From contig NZ_CP038440.1 in assembly GCF_004683885.1 (NCBI RefSeq), positions 1,646,001-1,710,000 on the forward strand: a DNA stretch of 64,000 nucleotides, read 5' to 3'. Numbering within the stretch: the stretch's first letter is position 1; each line of letters begins with the position of its first letter. Under the pieces are notes generated by a model that saw nothing but the letters and a program-made list of their open reading frames with translations, did not search any database and was not told where the DNA came from. Positions 7,270 to 18,740 of this stretch are shown here, piece after piece. The translations under genes and the position numbers were made by a program. This stretch comes from Brevundimonas sp. MF30-B. Its GTDB lineage: Bacteria; Pseudomonadota; Alphaproteobacteria; Caulobacterales; Caulobacteraceae.

Positions 7270-8567
7270 CGGGCGCGCCTCGCGGGTGCGGCCGGCAGAT
7301 GCGCCTGAAGCGTCAGCCACAGCCGATCCAGGCCCGAGCCGGCCTCGGCGGCGGCGCGCCGGGCGCGCTCGCCCATGTCGCGCGCGGCTTGAGGATCGGC
7401 CAGCAGCGGACCAACGACTGAGGGCAGCTGAGCGGGCGACGGCACGCTGGCCAGGCCTCCGGCGTCGCGCAATGCACGGGTTACCTCGGCCCAGTTGGAG
7501 GCGTCCGGCCCGGTCACCACGGGCTTGCCCAGGCGTGCGGGCTCTAGCGGATTGTGTCCGCCCACCGTGCGGCCGCTGAGCGCCGGGGCGAAGGAGCCGC
7601 CCATGACCACCACGTCCGCCAGCCGCAGGAAGACGCCCAGTTCGCCCAGGGTGTCGGCGATATAGAGATCGGTCTCCTCGGTCACGGGCTCGCCGACCGA
7701 GCGGCGCGCGAAACCGTAGCCGTCGCGGCTGAGCGCCTGGGCGATGGCGGCTCCGCGCTCAGGGTGGCGGGGGACGACGATCAGGAACAGGCGGTCGGCC
7801 AGCCGATCCAGGGCGCGGACGATGGCGATCTCCTCGTCGTCGTGCGTCGAGGCGGCGACCACGACCGGCCGGTCGTCGATCAGGGCCGACAGTTGCGAGA
7901 AAGCCGCCTTGTCATAGGGCAGCTCCCCGCCCGACAGCTTCAGATTGACCTGACCGTCCACCCGCGCGCCCATGGCCGACAGGCGTTGAGCGCTGGCCTC
8001 GTCCTGAGGCCAGACGTGGGCGAAGGTGTTGAGCAGGCGCCTGGCCATGGCCGGCGCGCGCCGCCAGCCGTCGGCCGTCTTCTGAGTGATGCGCGCGCTG
8101 ACGAGCGCCAGCGGAACGCCGCGCGCCTGCGCCGCCGTCAGCAGATTGGGCCAAAGCTCGCTTTCGACGAACACGCCCAGGGTCGGCCGCCAGTGGTTCA
8201 GGAAGGCAGCGACCGCTGCAGGGCCGTCGACCGGGGCGAATTGGTGGATGACGCCCACTGGGAGACGCGTCTTCAGCACCTCGGAGGAGGTCAGCGTGCC
8301 GGTGGTGACCAGAACCGCCACGTCCGGCCGTTCGCGTCGAATGCGCTCGGCCAGCGGCAGGATCGACAGGGCTTCGCCGACGCTGACGCCGTGCAGCCAG
8401 ACCAGAGGGCCGTCCGGACGAACCGCGTGCGTGCAGCCAAGCCTTTCGTCGACGCGCCGCGTATCCTCCTTGCCCTGCTTCACGCGCGTGTCGAGCAGGC
8501 GAGGGGCCAGCGGTTCGAGCGCGCGGGTCAAAAGGCGATAGGCCAGAAGGGCGGGGCTGAAGGCCAT
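7266..8567 (-). CDS. waaA: 3-deoxy-D-manno-octulosonic acid (Kdo) transferase
   Basis: WaaA (KdtA) transfers Kdo from CMP-Kdo to lipid IVA at the inner-membrane face. A GT30 glycosyltransferase of 433 residues: WLHGVSVGEALS carries the catalytic-base glutamate (Glu65), followed by TTGTLTSSEVL, FVESELWPNLL, the SARI segment, and the C-terminal GGHNPLEPA donor-binding motif. It overlaps lpxK by 4 bp and shares one base with the stop of the upstream acyltransferase gene, so the set is translationally coupled. Confidence 0.95.
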   Translation of the reverse strand: MAFSPALLAYRLLTRALEPLAPRLLDTRVKQGKEDTRRVDERLGCTHAVRPDGPLVWLHGVSVGEALSILPLAERIRRERPDVAVLVTTGTLTSSEVLKTRLPVGVIHQFAPVDGPAAVAAFLNHWRPTLGVFVESELWPNLLTAAQARGVPLALVSARITQKTADGWRRAPAMARRLLNTFAHVWPQDEASAQRLSAMGARVDGQVNLKLSGGELPYDKAAFSQLSALIDDRPVVVAASTHDDEEIAIVRALDRLADRLFLIVVPRHPERGAAIAQALSRDGYGFARRSVGEPVTEETDLYIADTLGELGVFLRLADVVVMGGSFAPALSGRTVGGHNPLEPARLGKPVVTGPDASNWAEVTRALRDAGGLASVPSPAQLPSVVGPLLADPQAARDMGERARRAAAEAGSGLDRLWLTLQAHLPAAPARRAR

Positions 8568-9249
8568 CAGGCGGGCTCCAGTCCGGTCAGGGCGTCGGCG
8601 CGGGCTTCGACCGCATTCAGGCGGGCCGTCCAGTCGGCCACGACCTCGGGCAGCTCGGCGCCCGTGGGATAATCCGCCACGTCCCAGACGATCGCGCCTC
8701 GTCCAAACGGCAGGGGCAGGACGGCCTTGTCCCAGCTGTTCAGACGGATCGCCGGCTTGCAGGACAGGCCGATGAACAGCACCGGCGCGCCTGACAGCTT
8801 GGCCAGCAGCGGCAGGCCTTCGGCCATCCGGCGTGCGGGGCCGCGAGGGCCGTCAGGCGTAATAGCCAGAGCGCCGACCTTCAGCTGTTTCAGCCCGTCG
8901 CGCAGCGCCTGGGTCCCGCCCTTGGCGCGATCCGCCTTGTCCTTGTTCGCTGACGAACCGCGAATGGCGGGAAAGCCTAGCCGGCCCACCGCCTTGGCGA
9001 TGAACTGACCGTCGGGACTCAGCGAAATCAGACCCTTGGCGGGCGTTGCTCGGTCCAGGGGCCAGCAGGCGGGCGCCAAGCCGATGCGCGAATGCCAGAA
9101 GGCGCACAAGACGCCGCCGCCTCGCTTCCATATGGCCTCGGCGACATCCTCGTTTTCCTGCGTCCAGCGGATGGTGGCGAAGCAGAAGCGCATCCACGTC
9201 GCCAAGGCCCAGGCCAGGGCGGACTGGATGACGGGATTCCTCAGGGGCC

Positions 9250-9253
<4 letters not shown>
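8567..9253 (-). CDS. DUF374 lysophospholipid acyltransferase-family protein
   Basis: A 228-residue protein of the DUF374 branch of the LPLAT acyltransferases. The stretch CAFWHSRIGLAPACW holds the HxxxxG/D-like site in a variant form typical of DUF374, and ITPDGPRGPARRMAEG is the family's conserved glycine- and arginine-rich motif. Genes of this type often lie beside waaA and lpxK in alphaproteobacteria, as here, suggesting a role in lipid A or outer-membrane lipid handling, but no reaction is established. Overlaps the upstream exporter by ATGA and waaA by TGATG. Confidence 0.85.
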
Positions 9254-11082
<1,829 letters not shown>

Positions 11083-11160
11083 CGGACGGAGGTCGGACGA
11101 CGCGGCCCCCAAGTCAAGCGCGCCGGTGACGACGGCGGTGCGCACCTCTATGAAGAGGTC

Positions 11161-11826
11161 ATGGGGCGATACGATCTGACCACCCGCGCCGGGCGCTTTC
11201 GGGCGCACTGGGACTATGTCTGGAAGGACCACGCCTTCCTGCGGCGCTTCTTCATGAACGCCCACTGGCTGGGCCCGGACCTGATCAGAACCAACCAGCC
11301 GTCGCCCCGTCAGCTGGCGTATTGGAAGGCGCAAGGCGTCAAGACGGTCATTAATCTGCGCGGCGTGCGCGACGAAGCCTATTATGCGCTGGAAAAGGAC
11401 GCCTGCGCCCGGCTGGGCCTGACCCTGATCGACGCGCCGCTGGACTCACGCGACCCGCCCCAGCCGGACCGGGTCAGGCGTGCGCGGGACCTGTTCCGCA
11501 CCATCGAGTATCCGGCCCTGATCCACTGCAAGTCGGGCGCGGACCGGGCGGGCATGATGGCGGTGCTGTATCGCCACTTCCATCTGGGCGAACCGATATC
11601 GATCGCTATCAGGCAGCTGGACAAGAAATACCTGCACCACCGTGAGGGCCTGACCGGGGTGCTGGACTACACGTTGGAAAAGTATCTCGGGGAGGTCGAA
11701 CCCACGGGCATGTCCTTCACCGACTGGATCGACAGCGACGCCTATGACCCCAAGGCGATCCGGGCCGAGTTCAAGGCGCAGTGGTGGGGCACTCTGCTGA
11801 CCGAACGACTGCTGAAGCGCGAATAG
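11161..11826 (+). CDS. Tyrosine/dual-specificity phosphatase-like protein
   Basis: A 221-residue protein with the PTP loop HCKSGADRAG (His122, Cys123, Arg129), the CX5R signature of cysteine-dependent phosphatases. Upstream segments NQPSPRQLAYWKAQGVKTVI and NLRGVRDE fit the dual-specificity/PTEN-like fold common in bacterial tyrosine phosphatases. No signal peptide or membrane segment is seen. Substrate unknown. It is divergent from the lipid A operon with a 78-bp gap, so it may act on envelope-linked sugar phosphates or proteins, which is only suggested by position. Confidence 0.82.
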   Translation: MGRYDLTTRAGRFRAHWDYVWKDHAFLRRFFMNAHWLGPDLIRTNQPSPRQLAYWKAQGVKTVINLRGVRDEAYYALEKDACARLGLTLIDAPLDSRDPPQPDRVRRARDLFRTIEYPALIHCKSGADRAGMMAVLYRHFHLGEPISIAIRQLDKKYLHHREGLTGVLDYTLEKYLGEVEPTGMSFTDWIDSDAYDPKAIRAEFKAQWWGTLLTERLLKRE

Positions 11827-11829
11827 GCG

Positions 11830-12051
11830 TCAGCCCCAGGGCCCGCGCGGTCCGTCGTGGCGGTCGGCAGGTCCGGAAGCGGCGGCCTGCTCGGCCTCGC
11901 GACGCGCCTTGCGGTCGGCCTCCCACTGACTGAACCACTTCGCGTAGCGGCGCTCGCGCCCGAGAACCATGATCCAGAACACGAGAAGCACCAACAGGCT
12001 GACAAGCCCCATCAGCTGCTGCCCGTCCAGCGTTTGTCCAAAAAGGGTCAC
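11830..12051 (-). CDS. Small membrane protein, hypothetical
   Basis: A 73-residue protein with one hydrophobic segment (LMGLVSLLVLLVFWIMVLG, residues about 13-31), followed by a basic, highly charged cytoplasmic tail. I do not recognise a family. Its ATG overlaps the stop of the preceding 75-residue membrane protein gene (12048-12275), so the two form a coupled pair. Its end abuts the end of the convergent phosphatase gene. Confidence 0.6.
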   Translation of the reverse strand: MTLFGQTLDGQQLMGLVSLLVLLVFWIMVLGRERRYAKWFSQWEADRKARREAEQAAASGPADRHDGPRGPWG

Positions 12052-12275
12052 GGTCGGGACGCTCCGGGGCGGTCCGGCCGTGGCGGATCCGAATCCACCA
12101 TCTCCGGCTCAATGGGATCAACCGTCGGCTGCTCGTCGGAATGGACGGGATCGTTCCAAGCGGTGTCCTGCTCCAGACGCTGCCCGTAGTCACGCTCGGG
12201 CTTGCGTCGGCTGATCCAGACGATCACGCCGACGGCGATCGCGCCGAGCGCCAGAATGATCAGAAGAGTTTCCAC
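12048..12275 (-). CDS. Small membrane protein, hypothetical
   Basis: A 75-residue protein with an N-terminal membrane helix (METLLIILALGAIAVGVIVW) and a proline- and acid-rich tail. No family recognised. The last four bases overlap the start of the next small membrane protein gene. The N-terminal helix without a cleavage site suggests a bitopic inner-membrane protein. Confidence 0.6.
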   Translation of the reverse strand: METLLIILALGAIAVGVIVWISRRKPERDYGQRLEQDTAWNDPVHSDEQPTVDPIEPEMVDSDPPRPDRPGASRP

Positions 12276-12332
12276 AGTCGTCTCCCTCGCGAGGCCATAT
12301 TACGCAGCGCGTGAGGAAATGGCGGGTTCCGC

Positions 12333-12578
12333 TCAGCCCTGCGTCGCGTCGCCGCGCGGATCGATCAGTCGATGGGCGTGCAGGATGAAGAACCGCATGT
12401 GCGCATTGTCGACCGTGGCTTGAGCACGCGCCTTCCAGGCTTTTCTGGCTTCTTCATAGCTGCCGAAGGCGCCGACGAACTCGACCTGCGACAGGTCGCG
12501 GAAGGTCGGCTCCGTCAGATCGCGCAACTCGCCGCCGATGACGAGATGCAGAAGTTGCGGGGCGTGAGCTTCGACCAT
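12333..12578 (-). CDS. DUF4170 domain protein
   Basis: An 81-residue protein with the DUF4170 pattern LHLVIGGELRDLTEPTF followed by VEFVGAFGSYEEARKAWKA and HMRFFILHAHRLIDP. The family is small, alphaproteobacterial and uncharacterised. The ATG at 12578 is chosen because the family begins close to it; a longer reading to 12641 adds only a low-complexity extension. It sits downstream of topA on the same strand. Confidence 0.8.
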   Translation of the reverse strand: MVEAHAPQLLHLVIGGELRDLTEPTFRDLSQVEFVGAFGSYEEARKAWKARAQATVDNAHMRFFILHAHRLIDPRGDATQG

Positions 12579-12656
12579 GGGCGTCTCCGGGAGCAGGCGG
12601 GATTGCGCCAGCGGCTTAGGCTCTGGCGCGGTGAGGATCAACCGCCGAGCCGGGGT

Positions 12657-15266
12657 TCACGCGTCCTTCTTGGCGGCTGCGGTCTTTTTCGCGGCCGGCT
12701 TGCGGGTCCCAACCTTCTTTGCGGGCGCCTTTTTCGCCGCAGCCTTCTTCTTGGGCGCCGCGTCGGCCTTGGCGGCGAGAAGTGGAAGCGCCGCTTCCAG
12801 CGTCAGATCCTCGGGCGCCGTGCCCTTGGGCAGGGTGGCGTTGATCTTGCCGGATTTGACGTAGGGGCCAAACCGACCGGCCATCACGTGCACCGGCTCG
12901 CCCGTTTCCGGGTGAGCGCCGAGGTCCTTGAGCGGCGCCGCCGAGGCGCCGCGCCCGCGCGGACCCGCCGCCCGTTTTTCGGCCAGCAGGGCGACGGCGC
13001 GGTTCAGGCCGATGTCGAACACCTCATCGATGTCCGACACATTGGCGTAGGCGCCGGCGTGCAGGATGAACGGCCCGTACCGACCCAGGCCGGCGGTGAT
13101 CATCTTGCCATCCTCGGGGTGAGCTCCGACCTCGCGCGGAAGGCTGAGCAGCCGCAGCGCCTTTTCCAGATCGATCGTCGCCGGCGACCAGCCCTTGGGC
13201 AGGGAGGAGCGGCGCGGCTTCGCGGCTTCGGGCGGCGTGGTTTCGACATAGGGGCCGAAGCGGCCGATCTTCAGACGCACAGGCTGGCCGGTCGCCGGGT
13301 CGAGACCCAGCTCGCGGTCGCCGCCGTCGGCTGAGCCGTCCTCGGCCGAGGGGGAGGCCACCGGGCGGGTGTATTTGCAGTCCGGATAGCGCGAGCAGCC
13401 GATGAAGGCGCCGAAACGGCTGGTCTTCAGGCTGAGGCGGCCTTCCTTGCAGGTCGGGCATTCGCGCGGGTCCGTCCCGTCGCCCTTGTCGGGGAAGATG
13501 TGCGGGCCCAGCGCATCGTTCAAATGATCCAGGATCGCCGTGGTGCGCAGCTCGCCCGCAGCCTGGGTGGCCGCGTGGAAGTCCGTCCAGAACTCGCGCA
13601 GCAGGACCTTCCAGTCCAGATCGCCGGCCGACACCTCGTCCAGACGCGTCTCGAGCGCAGCGGTGAAGTCATATTCGACCCAGCGGGCGAAGAACTGCTC
13701 CAGGAAGGCCGTGACCAGACGGCCCTTGTCCTCGGGATAGAAGCGGTTCTTGTCCATGCGGACGTATTCGCGGTCGCGCAGGGTGGTCAGGATCGAGGCG
13801 TAGGTCGACGGGCGGCCGATGCCCAGCTCTTCCAGCTTCTTGACGAGGGTGGCTTCCGAATAGCGCGGGGGCGGTTCGGTGAAGTGCTGGTCCGTGCGGA
13901 TCGCCTCGACCTTGGCCTTGGCGCCTTCCTTGAGCGCGGGCAGGCGGGCGTTGTCGTCGTCGTCCTCGCCTTCGGCGCCCTTTTGCTTCTCGTCGCGGCC
14001 TTCTTCGTAGACGGCGATGAAGCCGTCGAAGGCGACGACCTGGCCGGTGGCGCGCAGGCCGGTCCGGCCGTCCGGCGTCTCGATGTCGACCGAGGTGCGA
14101 TCCAGTCGCGCGCTTTCCATCTGCGAGGCGACCATGCGCTTCCAGATCAGCTCGTAGAGGCGCTGCAGATCGCCATCCAGGCGCAGGGTCTCGGGCGCGC
14201 GGGTGATGTTGGTCGGGCGGATGGCCTCGTGGGCCTCCTGGGCGTTCTTGGCCTTGGTCTTGTAGTAGCGCGGCTCGGACGGGACGTAGGCGGGGCCGAA
14301 GCGGTCGCTGATGACCTCGCGGGCCTGGGCGATGCCTTCGGGTGTCACATAGACGCCGTCGGTCCGCATGTAGGTGATCAGGCCGCCGGTGTCGTCCACG
14401 CCCTCGTACAGCTTCTGGGCCGCCTGCATGGTGCGCTGAGCGGTGAAGCCCAGCTTGCGCGCGGCTTCCTGTTGAAGGGTCGAGGTTGTGAAGGGCGGGG
14501 CGGGGCTGCGCTTGACCGGCTTCTTCTCGACCGAGCGGATGGTGAAGTCGCCGGCGGCGATCGCCTCGCGCGCGGCCGTGGCCATGGCTTCGGAGACGAT
14601 GTCGAGCCGTTGGACGCGCTTGCCGTCATGCTTGACCAGCCGGGCCGTAAAGGGCGGGCTGTCGGCGGCGAGGTCGGCTTCGACGGACCAGTACTCCTGA
14701 GCCTTGAACTTCTCGATCTCCATCTCGCGATCGACGACGATGCGCAGGGCGACCGACTGCACCCGGCCGGCCGAGCGGGCGCCCGGCAGCTTGCGCCACA
14801 GAACCGGCGACAGGTTGAAGCCCACCAGATAATCCAGCGCGCGGCGGGCCAGATAGGCCTCGACCAGCTCCATGTCGATCTGGCGCGGATTGGCCATGGC
14901 CTCCAACACGGCCGCCTTGGTGATGGCGTTGAAGGTGACGCGCTGAACCTCGGCGTTCTTGACCGCCTTCTTCTTGTTCAGGATCTCCAGCACGTGCCAG
15001 CTGATGGCCTCGCCCTCGCGGTCGGGGTCGGTGGCCAGGATGACGCGGTCCGAGCCCTTGGCCGCCTCTGCGATTTCGCTGAGACGCTTGGACGCCTTGG
15101 CGTCGACCTCCCAGGACATGGCGAAGTCTTCGTCGGGCAGGACCGAGCCGTCCTTGGACGGCAGGTCGCGGACATGACCATAGGAGGCCAGGACCTTGAA
15201 GTCCGAACCCAGGTATTTGTTGATGGTCTTGGCCTTGGCGGGGCTCTCGACGATGACGAGATTCAT
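12657..15266 (-). CDS. topA: DNA topoisomerase I
   Basis: Type IA topoisomerase of 869 residues that relaxes negative supercoils. The N-terminal TOPRIM domain shows LVIVESPAKAKTINKYLG and ATDPDREGEAISWH. The active-site tyrosine lies in GLITYMRTDGVYVTP (near residue 305). One four-cysteine zinc motif (CPTCKEGRL..CSRYPDCKY) is followed by repeated RFGPYV/RYGPFI modules and a Lys/Ala-rich tail ending in AAAKKDA, usual for alphaproteobacterial TopA. A TTGACA-like -35 lies about 55 bp upstream on the minus strand (15319-15324). Confidence 0.97.
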   Translation of the reverse strand: MNLVIVESPAKAKTINKYLGSDFKVLASYGHVRDLPSKDGSVLPDEDFAMSWEVDAKASKRLSEIAEAAKGSDRVILATDPDREGEAISWHVLEILNKKKAVKNAEVQRVTFNAITKAAVLEAMANPRQIDMELVEAYLARRALDYLVGFNLSPVLWRKLPGARSAGRVQSVALRIVVDREMEIEKFKAQEYWSVEADLAADSPPFTARLVKHDGKRVQRLDIVSEAMATAAREAIAAGDFTIRSVEKKPVKRSPAPPFTTSTLQQEAARKLGFTAQRTMQAAQKLYEGVDDTGGLITYMRTDGVYVTPEGIAQAREVISDRFGPAYVPSEPRYYKTKAKNAQEAHEAIRPTNITRAPETLRLDGDLQRLYELIWKRMVASQMESARLDRTSVDIETPDGRTGLRATGQVVAFDGFIAVYEEGRDEKQKGAEGEDDDDNARLPALKEGAKAKVEAIRTDQHFTEPPPRYSEATLVKKLEELGIGRPSTYASILTTLRDREYVRMDKNRFYPEDKGRLVTAFLEQFFARWVEYDFTAALETRLDEVSAGDLDWKVLLREFWTDFHAATQAAGELRTTAILDHLNDALGPHIFPDKGDGTDPRECPTCKEGRLSLKTSRFGAFIGCSRYPDCKYTRPVASPSAEDGSADGGDRELGLDPATGQPVRLKIGRFGPYVETTPPEAAKPRRSSLPKGWSPATIDLEKALRLLSLPREVGAHPEDGKMITAGLGRYGPFILHAGAYANVSDIDEVFDIGLNRAVALLAEKRAAGPRGRGASAAPLKDLGAHPETGEPVHVMAGRFGPYVKSGKINATLPKGTAPEDLTLEAALPLLAAKADAAPKKKAAAKKAPAKKVGTRKPAAKKTAAAKKDA

Positions 15267-15420
15267 ATGGCGACGCGTTCCTGAAGAGGGCGCGGAACGT
15301 GGTTGGCCCGGGGCGTCGTGTCAATCAGGCGGGCGAAAAGGCCGCGTTGATCCTGAAAGTAGCGCTTGCGGCACACTTTAAAGTTGTGGTTATGTTGCCG
15401 TTACAGCCATTGGATGAGAC

Positions 15421-15678
15421 ATGCCCAGTCGAACCCCGACCGTCGAGCCGCTTAGCCCTGGTCCGAGGCCGAACTCTGATCGCGAGCCCCTCCCGGACGA
15501 CTATCCGGTGAGGGACTACATAGGGAGCATGTCGGCGGAGCTGGCGCGCATGGCCCGCTGGGACGGAGACGAGGGCCTAGCCCGCATTCTGGAGGCGGCC
15601 GCGTGGATGGCGGAACAGCCTGCTGCGCGGCCAGGTCCGATCGTTCTGGAGCGGGGCCCTAAGACTGGGCGCGGGTGA
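15421..15678 (+). CDS. Hypothetical protein (85 aa)
   Basis: An 85-residue frame starting ATG at 15421 with ggatgag just upstream as a possible ribosome site. The N-terminal third is proline-rich. The middle, DYIGSMSAELARMARWDGDE and then GLARILEAAAWMAEQ, reads as an amphipathic helical hairpin. No family is assigned. It is divergent from topA and ends 2 nt before the end of dprA. A possible promoter, ttgcgg (15366) and ttatgt (15390), precedes it. Confidence 0.5.
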   Translation: MPSRTPTVEPLSPGPRPNSDREPLPDDYPVRDYIGSMSAELARMARWDGDEGLARILEAAAWMAEQPAARPGPIVLERGPKTGRG

Positions 15679-15680
15679 CC

Positions 15681-16763
15681 TCAGGCGGAAGCGACCAGTC
15701 CGCCCGACAGCAGCTCGGCCCGGCCCGCGAGGCTGAGCTCCAGCAGGGCCGCGGCGGCGGCGGCGGCGCTGACGCCGGCCGCCCGCGCCAGCTCGTCGCG
15801 GGGCGTCGGCGTCGGCGACAGGAGGGCGGCGATCCGCTCGATCAGAGCGTCGTCCACATCGCCTTCCGGGCCGAAAAAGTCGCCGTCGCCGGATGGTTCA
15901 CGCAACGTGCGAAGGGTGGACAGGGCGCGTTCGACATCCTCGACGCCTTCGCAGAGCCCCGCGCCCTGACGGATCAGTTCGTTGGGGCCGCGTGCGCGCG
16001 GATCGAGCGGCGACCCGGGCACGGCCAGGACCTCGCGCCCCTGTTCGGCGGCCAGGCGGGCGGTGATCAGCGAGCCGGAGCGCAGTTCGGCCTCGACCAC
16101 GATCACGGCGCGCGACAGGCCCGAGATGATGCGGTTGCGACGGGGGAAGTCGCGGGCCTGGGCGCGGGCGCCGACGGGGCTTTCGGACACCAGGCAGCCG
16201 CGCTCGGCGATGCGGCGGTAAAGGTCGGCGTTGTCGGATGGATAGATGTCGTCGATCCCGCCGCCCAGGACAGCGACCGTTCCCGTCGGCAGCGAACCCT
16301 CGTGCGCGGCCGCGTCCACACCCCGCGCCAGGCCCGAGACGACGACATGGCCGGCCTCGCCCAGCTGCTGCGACAGGCCGCGCGCGATGCGCTGGCCGCC
16401 GGCCGAGGCAATGCGGGCGCCGACCACGGCCACGCAGTCGCCCGACAGCAGGACGGCGTCGCCCAGCGTCCAGATCAGCGGGGGCGGCGGATCAACGGCC
16501 GCCAGGCGCGGCGGATAGTCCGGCTCGCCCAGAACGATCAGGCGCGCGCCTAGTCTGTCGCCGGCCGTCAGCTCGGCCTCGACGCGGGAGACCGGCGGCG
16601 GGGTCAGTTCGCGCCCGGCGCGGCGCGACATGTCGGGCAGGGCCTCGATCGCACGCTCCGCCGTGCCGAAACGGCCGATCAGCTGGGAGAAGGCGACGGG
16701 GCCAACCCGGTCGGTGCGCGCCAGCCTCAGCCGGGCGAAACGCTCGGCGGCCGTCAGGCTCAC
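15681..16763 (-). CDS. dprA: DNA-processing protein DprA
   Basis: DprA loads RecA on incoming single-stranded DNA during transformation; the gene is widespread also in species not known to be competent. The 360-residue protein has the extended Rossmann fold: [75 protein letters not shown] and [15 protein letters not shown]. The C-terminal region fits the winged-helix DML1-like domain. It starts with GTG overlapping the plsY stop (GTGA). Confidence 0.93.
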   Translation of the reverse strand: MSLTAAERFARLRLARTDRVGPVAFSQLIGRFGTAERAIEALPDMSRRAGRELTPPPVSRVEAELTAGDRLGARLIVLGEPDYPPRLAAVDPPPPLIWTLGDAVLLSGDCVAVVGARIASAGGQRIARGLSQQLGEAGHVVVSGLARGVDAAAHEGSLPTGTVAVLGGGIDDIYPSDNADLYRRIAERGCLVSESPVGARAQARDFPRRNRIISGLSRAVIVVEAELRSGSLITARLAAEQGREVLAVPGSPLDPRARGPNELIRQGAGLCEGVEDVERALSTLRTLREPSGDGDFFGPEGDVDDALIERIAALLSPTPTPRDELARAAGVSAAAAAAALLELSLAGRAELLSGGLVASA

Positions 16764-17398
16764 GCCTTCTTCGCGCCGATGCGGGGTTCCTGCCCCTTGA
16801 GCAGCCGCCCGATGTTCTCGTGGTGGCGGATGTAGATCAGCACGGCGGTGAAGATCGCCAGCAGCAGGATCGGCGGCGCGGCGGGCAGGCCTAGAGCGGG
16901 CAGGGGAAGCAGGGCGTAGAGCGGCGTCGCCGCAGCCGCGACCAGAGCCGCCAGCGACGAGAAGCGCAGCAGAAAGGCGACCAGCAGCCACGTCGCCGCC
17001 GCCAGCAGGCCCAGCGGCCAGGCGGCGGCCAGGATCAGGCCGAAGAAGGTGGCGACCCCCTTGCCGCCCTTGAAGCCCAGCCAGATCGGAAACAGGTGGC
17101 CCAGGAAGGCGGCGCCGCCGGCGACGGCTCCGGCCGCTTCGGAACCCAGCAGATGGCGCGCCAGCAGCAGAGCGACCGCCCCCTTGCCTGCGTCCAGGAT
17201 CAGGGTCGCCAGCGCCAGGTCCTTGCGGCCGGTCCTCAGCACATTGGTCGCGCCGATATTGCCCGAGCCGATGTTGCGCACATCGCCCGTGCCGGCGGCC
17301 CGCGTAAGAATCACGCCGAACGGGATCGAGCCCAGCAGATAGCCGGCGACCGCCACCAGTCCGAAGGTTACGAGCGCGGCGCCCGCCAGATCCTGCAC
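16760..17398 (-). CDS. plsY: Glycerol-3-phosphate acyltransferase PlsY
   Basis: Integral membrane enzyme (212 residues) that acylates glycerol 3-phosphate with acyl-phosphate, the first step of phospholipid synthesis. Conserved PlsY motifs: [30 protein letters not shown] (motif 1, split: [11 protein letters not shown] and [12 protein letters not shown]), [21 protein letters not shown] (motif 2: FKGGKGVAT), and [18 protein letters not shown] near the end. Followed with a 4-bp overlap by dprA, a common neighbour pair in alphaproteobacteria. Confidence 0.95.
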   Translation of the reverse strand: MQDLAGAALVTFGLVAVAGYLLGSIPFGVILTRAAGTGDVRNIGSGNIGATNVLRTGRKDLALATLILDAGKGAVALLLARHLLGSEAAGAVAGGAAFLGHLFPIWLGFKGGKGVATFFGLILAAAWPLGLLAAATWLLVAFLLRFSSLAALVAAAATPLYALLPLPALGLPAAPPILLLAIFTAVLIYIRHHENIGRLLKGQEPRIGAKKA

Positions 17399-17453
17399 GT
17401 CGTCCCCCTGAATCGTTCGATGGAGTCTAGCACAGGCGTCGGCCCGGCATAGT

Positions 17454-18740
17454 TCAGTCGCGCACGAAGACGGGGCGACCGCCGACGAAAGCGCGTTCGA
17501 CCCGCCCTTGCAGGCGCCGACCGTCGAACGGCGAGTTCTTGGACTTGGAGCGCAGGGCGTCTGCGTCGATCACCACCGGCGCGTTCGGATCGAAAAGCAC
17601 CAGGTCGGCCGGCGCGTCGGCCTCCAGCACGCCGGCCTCCAGACCCAGAAGGGCCGCCGGCCCATGGGTCAGCGGCCGCAGCACGTCCAGCAGGTCCACG
17701 CCCTCCTGATGATGCAGCGTCAGGGCGGCGGGAAGCAGGGTCTCCAGCCCCACGGCGCCGGCGGCGGCCTCGGCGAACGGACGGCGCTTGTCTTCGGCGG
17801 GCGCGGGCGTGTGGGCCGAGGTGATCACGTCGATCAGCCCGTCGCGCAGCGCCTCGACGAGCGCGCGGCGATCGCTCTCGGCCCGCAGCGGCGGATCGAG
17901 CCGATAGAAGGTGCGATAGTCGCCGATGTCCACCTCGTTGAAGCACAGGTGGTTGATCGAGGCGGAGGCCGCGACCTCGAGACCCCGCGCGCGGGCCCGC
18001 GCCAGCACTTCCAGCGCGCCTTCGGTCGAGATCTGATCCACCAGGAAGCGCGCGCCGGTCTGTTCGACCAAGGCCAGGTCGCGCTCCAGCTGGATGCGTT
18101 CGGCGATGGCCGGCTGACCCGCCAGGCCCAGGCGGCTGGCCAGTTCGCCCGAGGTGGCGACGGCGCCTTCGCTCAGCCACGGCTCGGCCGGGCGACAGGC
18201 GATCAGGGCGTTGAAGGCGGCGGCGTAGCTCATCACGCGCATCAAGGTGCGGGTGTTGGCGATGACCCGGTCGCCGTCGGTGAAATAGAGCGCCCCGACC
18301 TCGTCCATCAGGCCGATCTCGGCCATGCGCTTGCCGTCGCGGCCTTGCGTGGCGGCGCCTGCGACTCGGACATTGACCAGGTTCAGCGCCGCGCCGCGCC
18401 GCTGGATGAAGTCCACCATAGCCGGATCGTCCACCGCCGGCTCGGCGTCCGGCTGAACGACGATGGTCGTGACGCCGCCGGCCGCGGCCGACAGGGCGGC
18501 GGACTTCAGCGTCTCCTTAGGCTCGGCGCCCGGCTCGCCGGTCGTGACGCGGATGTCGATCAGGCCCGGCGCCAGGCACAGGCCCTGGGCGTCGATGATC
18601 TCGGCCTCCTCGGGCCGATGCGTGGCCTGGCCGTGGACGACCTCCACGATACGGCCGTCGGCGATCAGGACGGCGCCGGGGCCGTCGTAGTCCGAGGCCG
18701 GGTCCAGCAGGCGGGCGTTGATGATCGCCAGCGGCTTCAT
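17454..18740 (-). CDS. pyrC': Inactive dihydroorotase homologue PyrC' (pseudo-DHOase)
   Basis: A 428-residue amidohydrolase-fold protein of the class I dihydroorotase family that lacks catalytic residues. The zinc-binding HxH of active enzymes (PGLIDxHxH) reads [14 protein letters not shown], with Arg64 and Thr66. The catalytic aspartate region, normally TDHAPH, reads TSAHTPA, placing Ala309 at the Asp position. It follows pyrB with an ATGA overlap, the arrangement known from Pseudomonas, where inactive PyrC' is a structural subunit of aspartate transcarbamoylase. An active dihydroorotase must be encoded elsewhere. Confidence 0.9.
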   Translation of the reverse strand: MKPLAIINARLLDPASDYDGPGAVLIADGRIVEVVHGQATHRPEEAEIIDAQGLCLAPGLIDIRVTTGEPGAEPKETLKSAALSAAAGGVTTIVVQPDAEPAVDDPAMVDFIQRRGAALNLVNVRVAGAATQGRDGKRMAEIGLMDEVGALYFTDGDRVIANTRTLMRVMSYAAAFNALIACRPAEPWLSEGAVATSGELASRLGLAGQPAIAERIQLERDLALVEQTGARFLVDQISTEGALEVLARARARGLEVAASASINHLCFNEVDIGDYRTFYRLDPPLRAESDRRALVEALRDGLIDVITSAHTPAPAEDKRRPFAEAAAGAVGLETLLPAALTLHHQEGVDLLDVLRPLTHGPAALLGLEAGVLEADAPADLVLFDPNAPVVIDADALRSKSKNSPFDGRRLQGRVERAFVGGRPVFVRD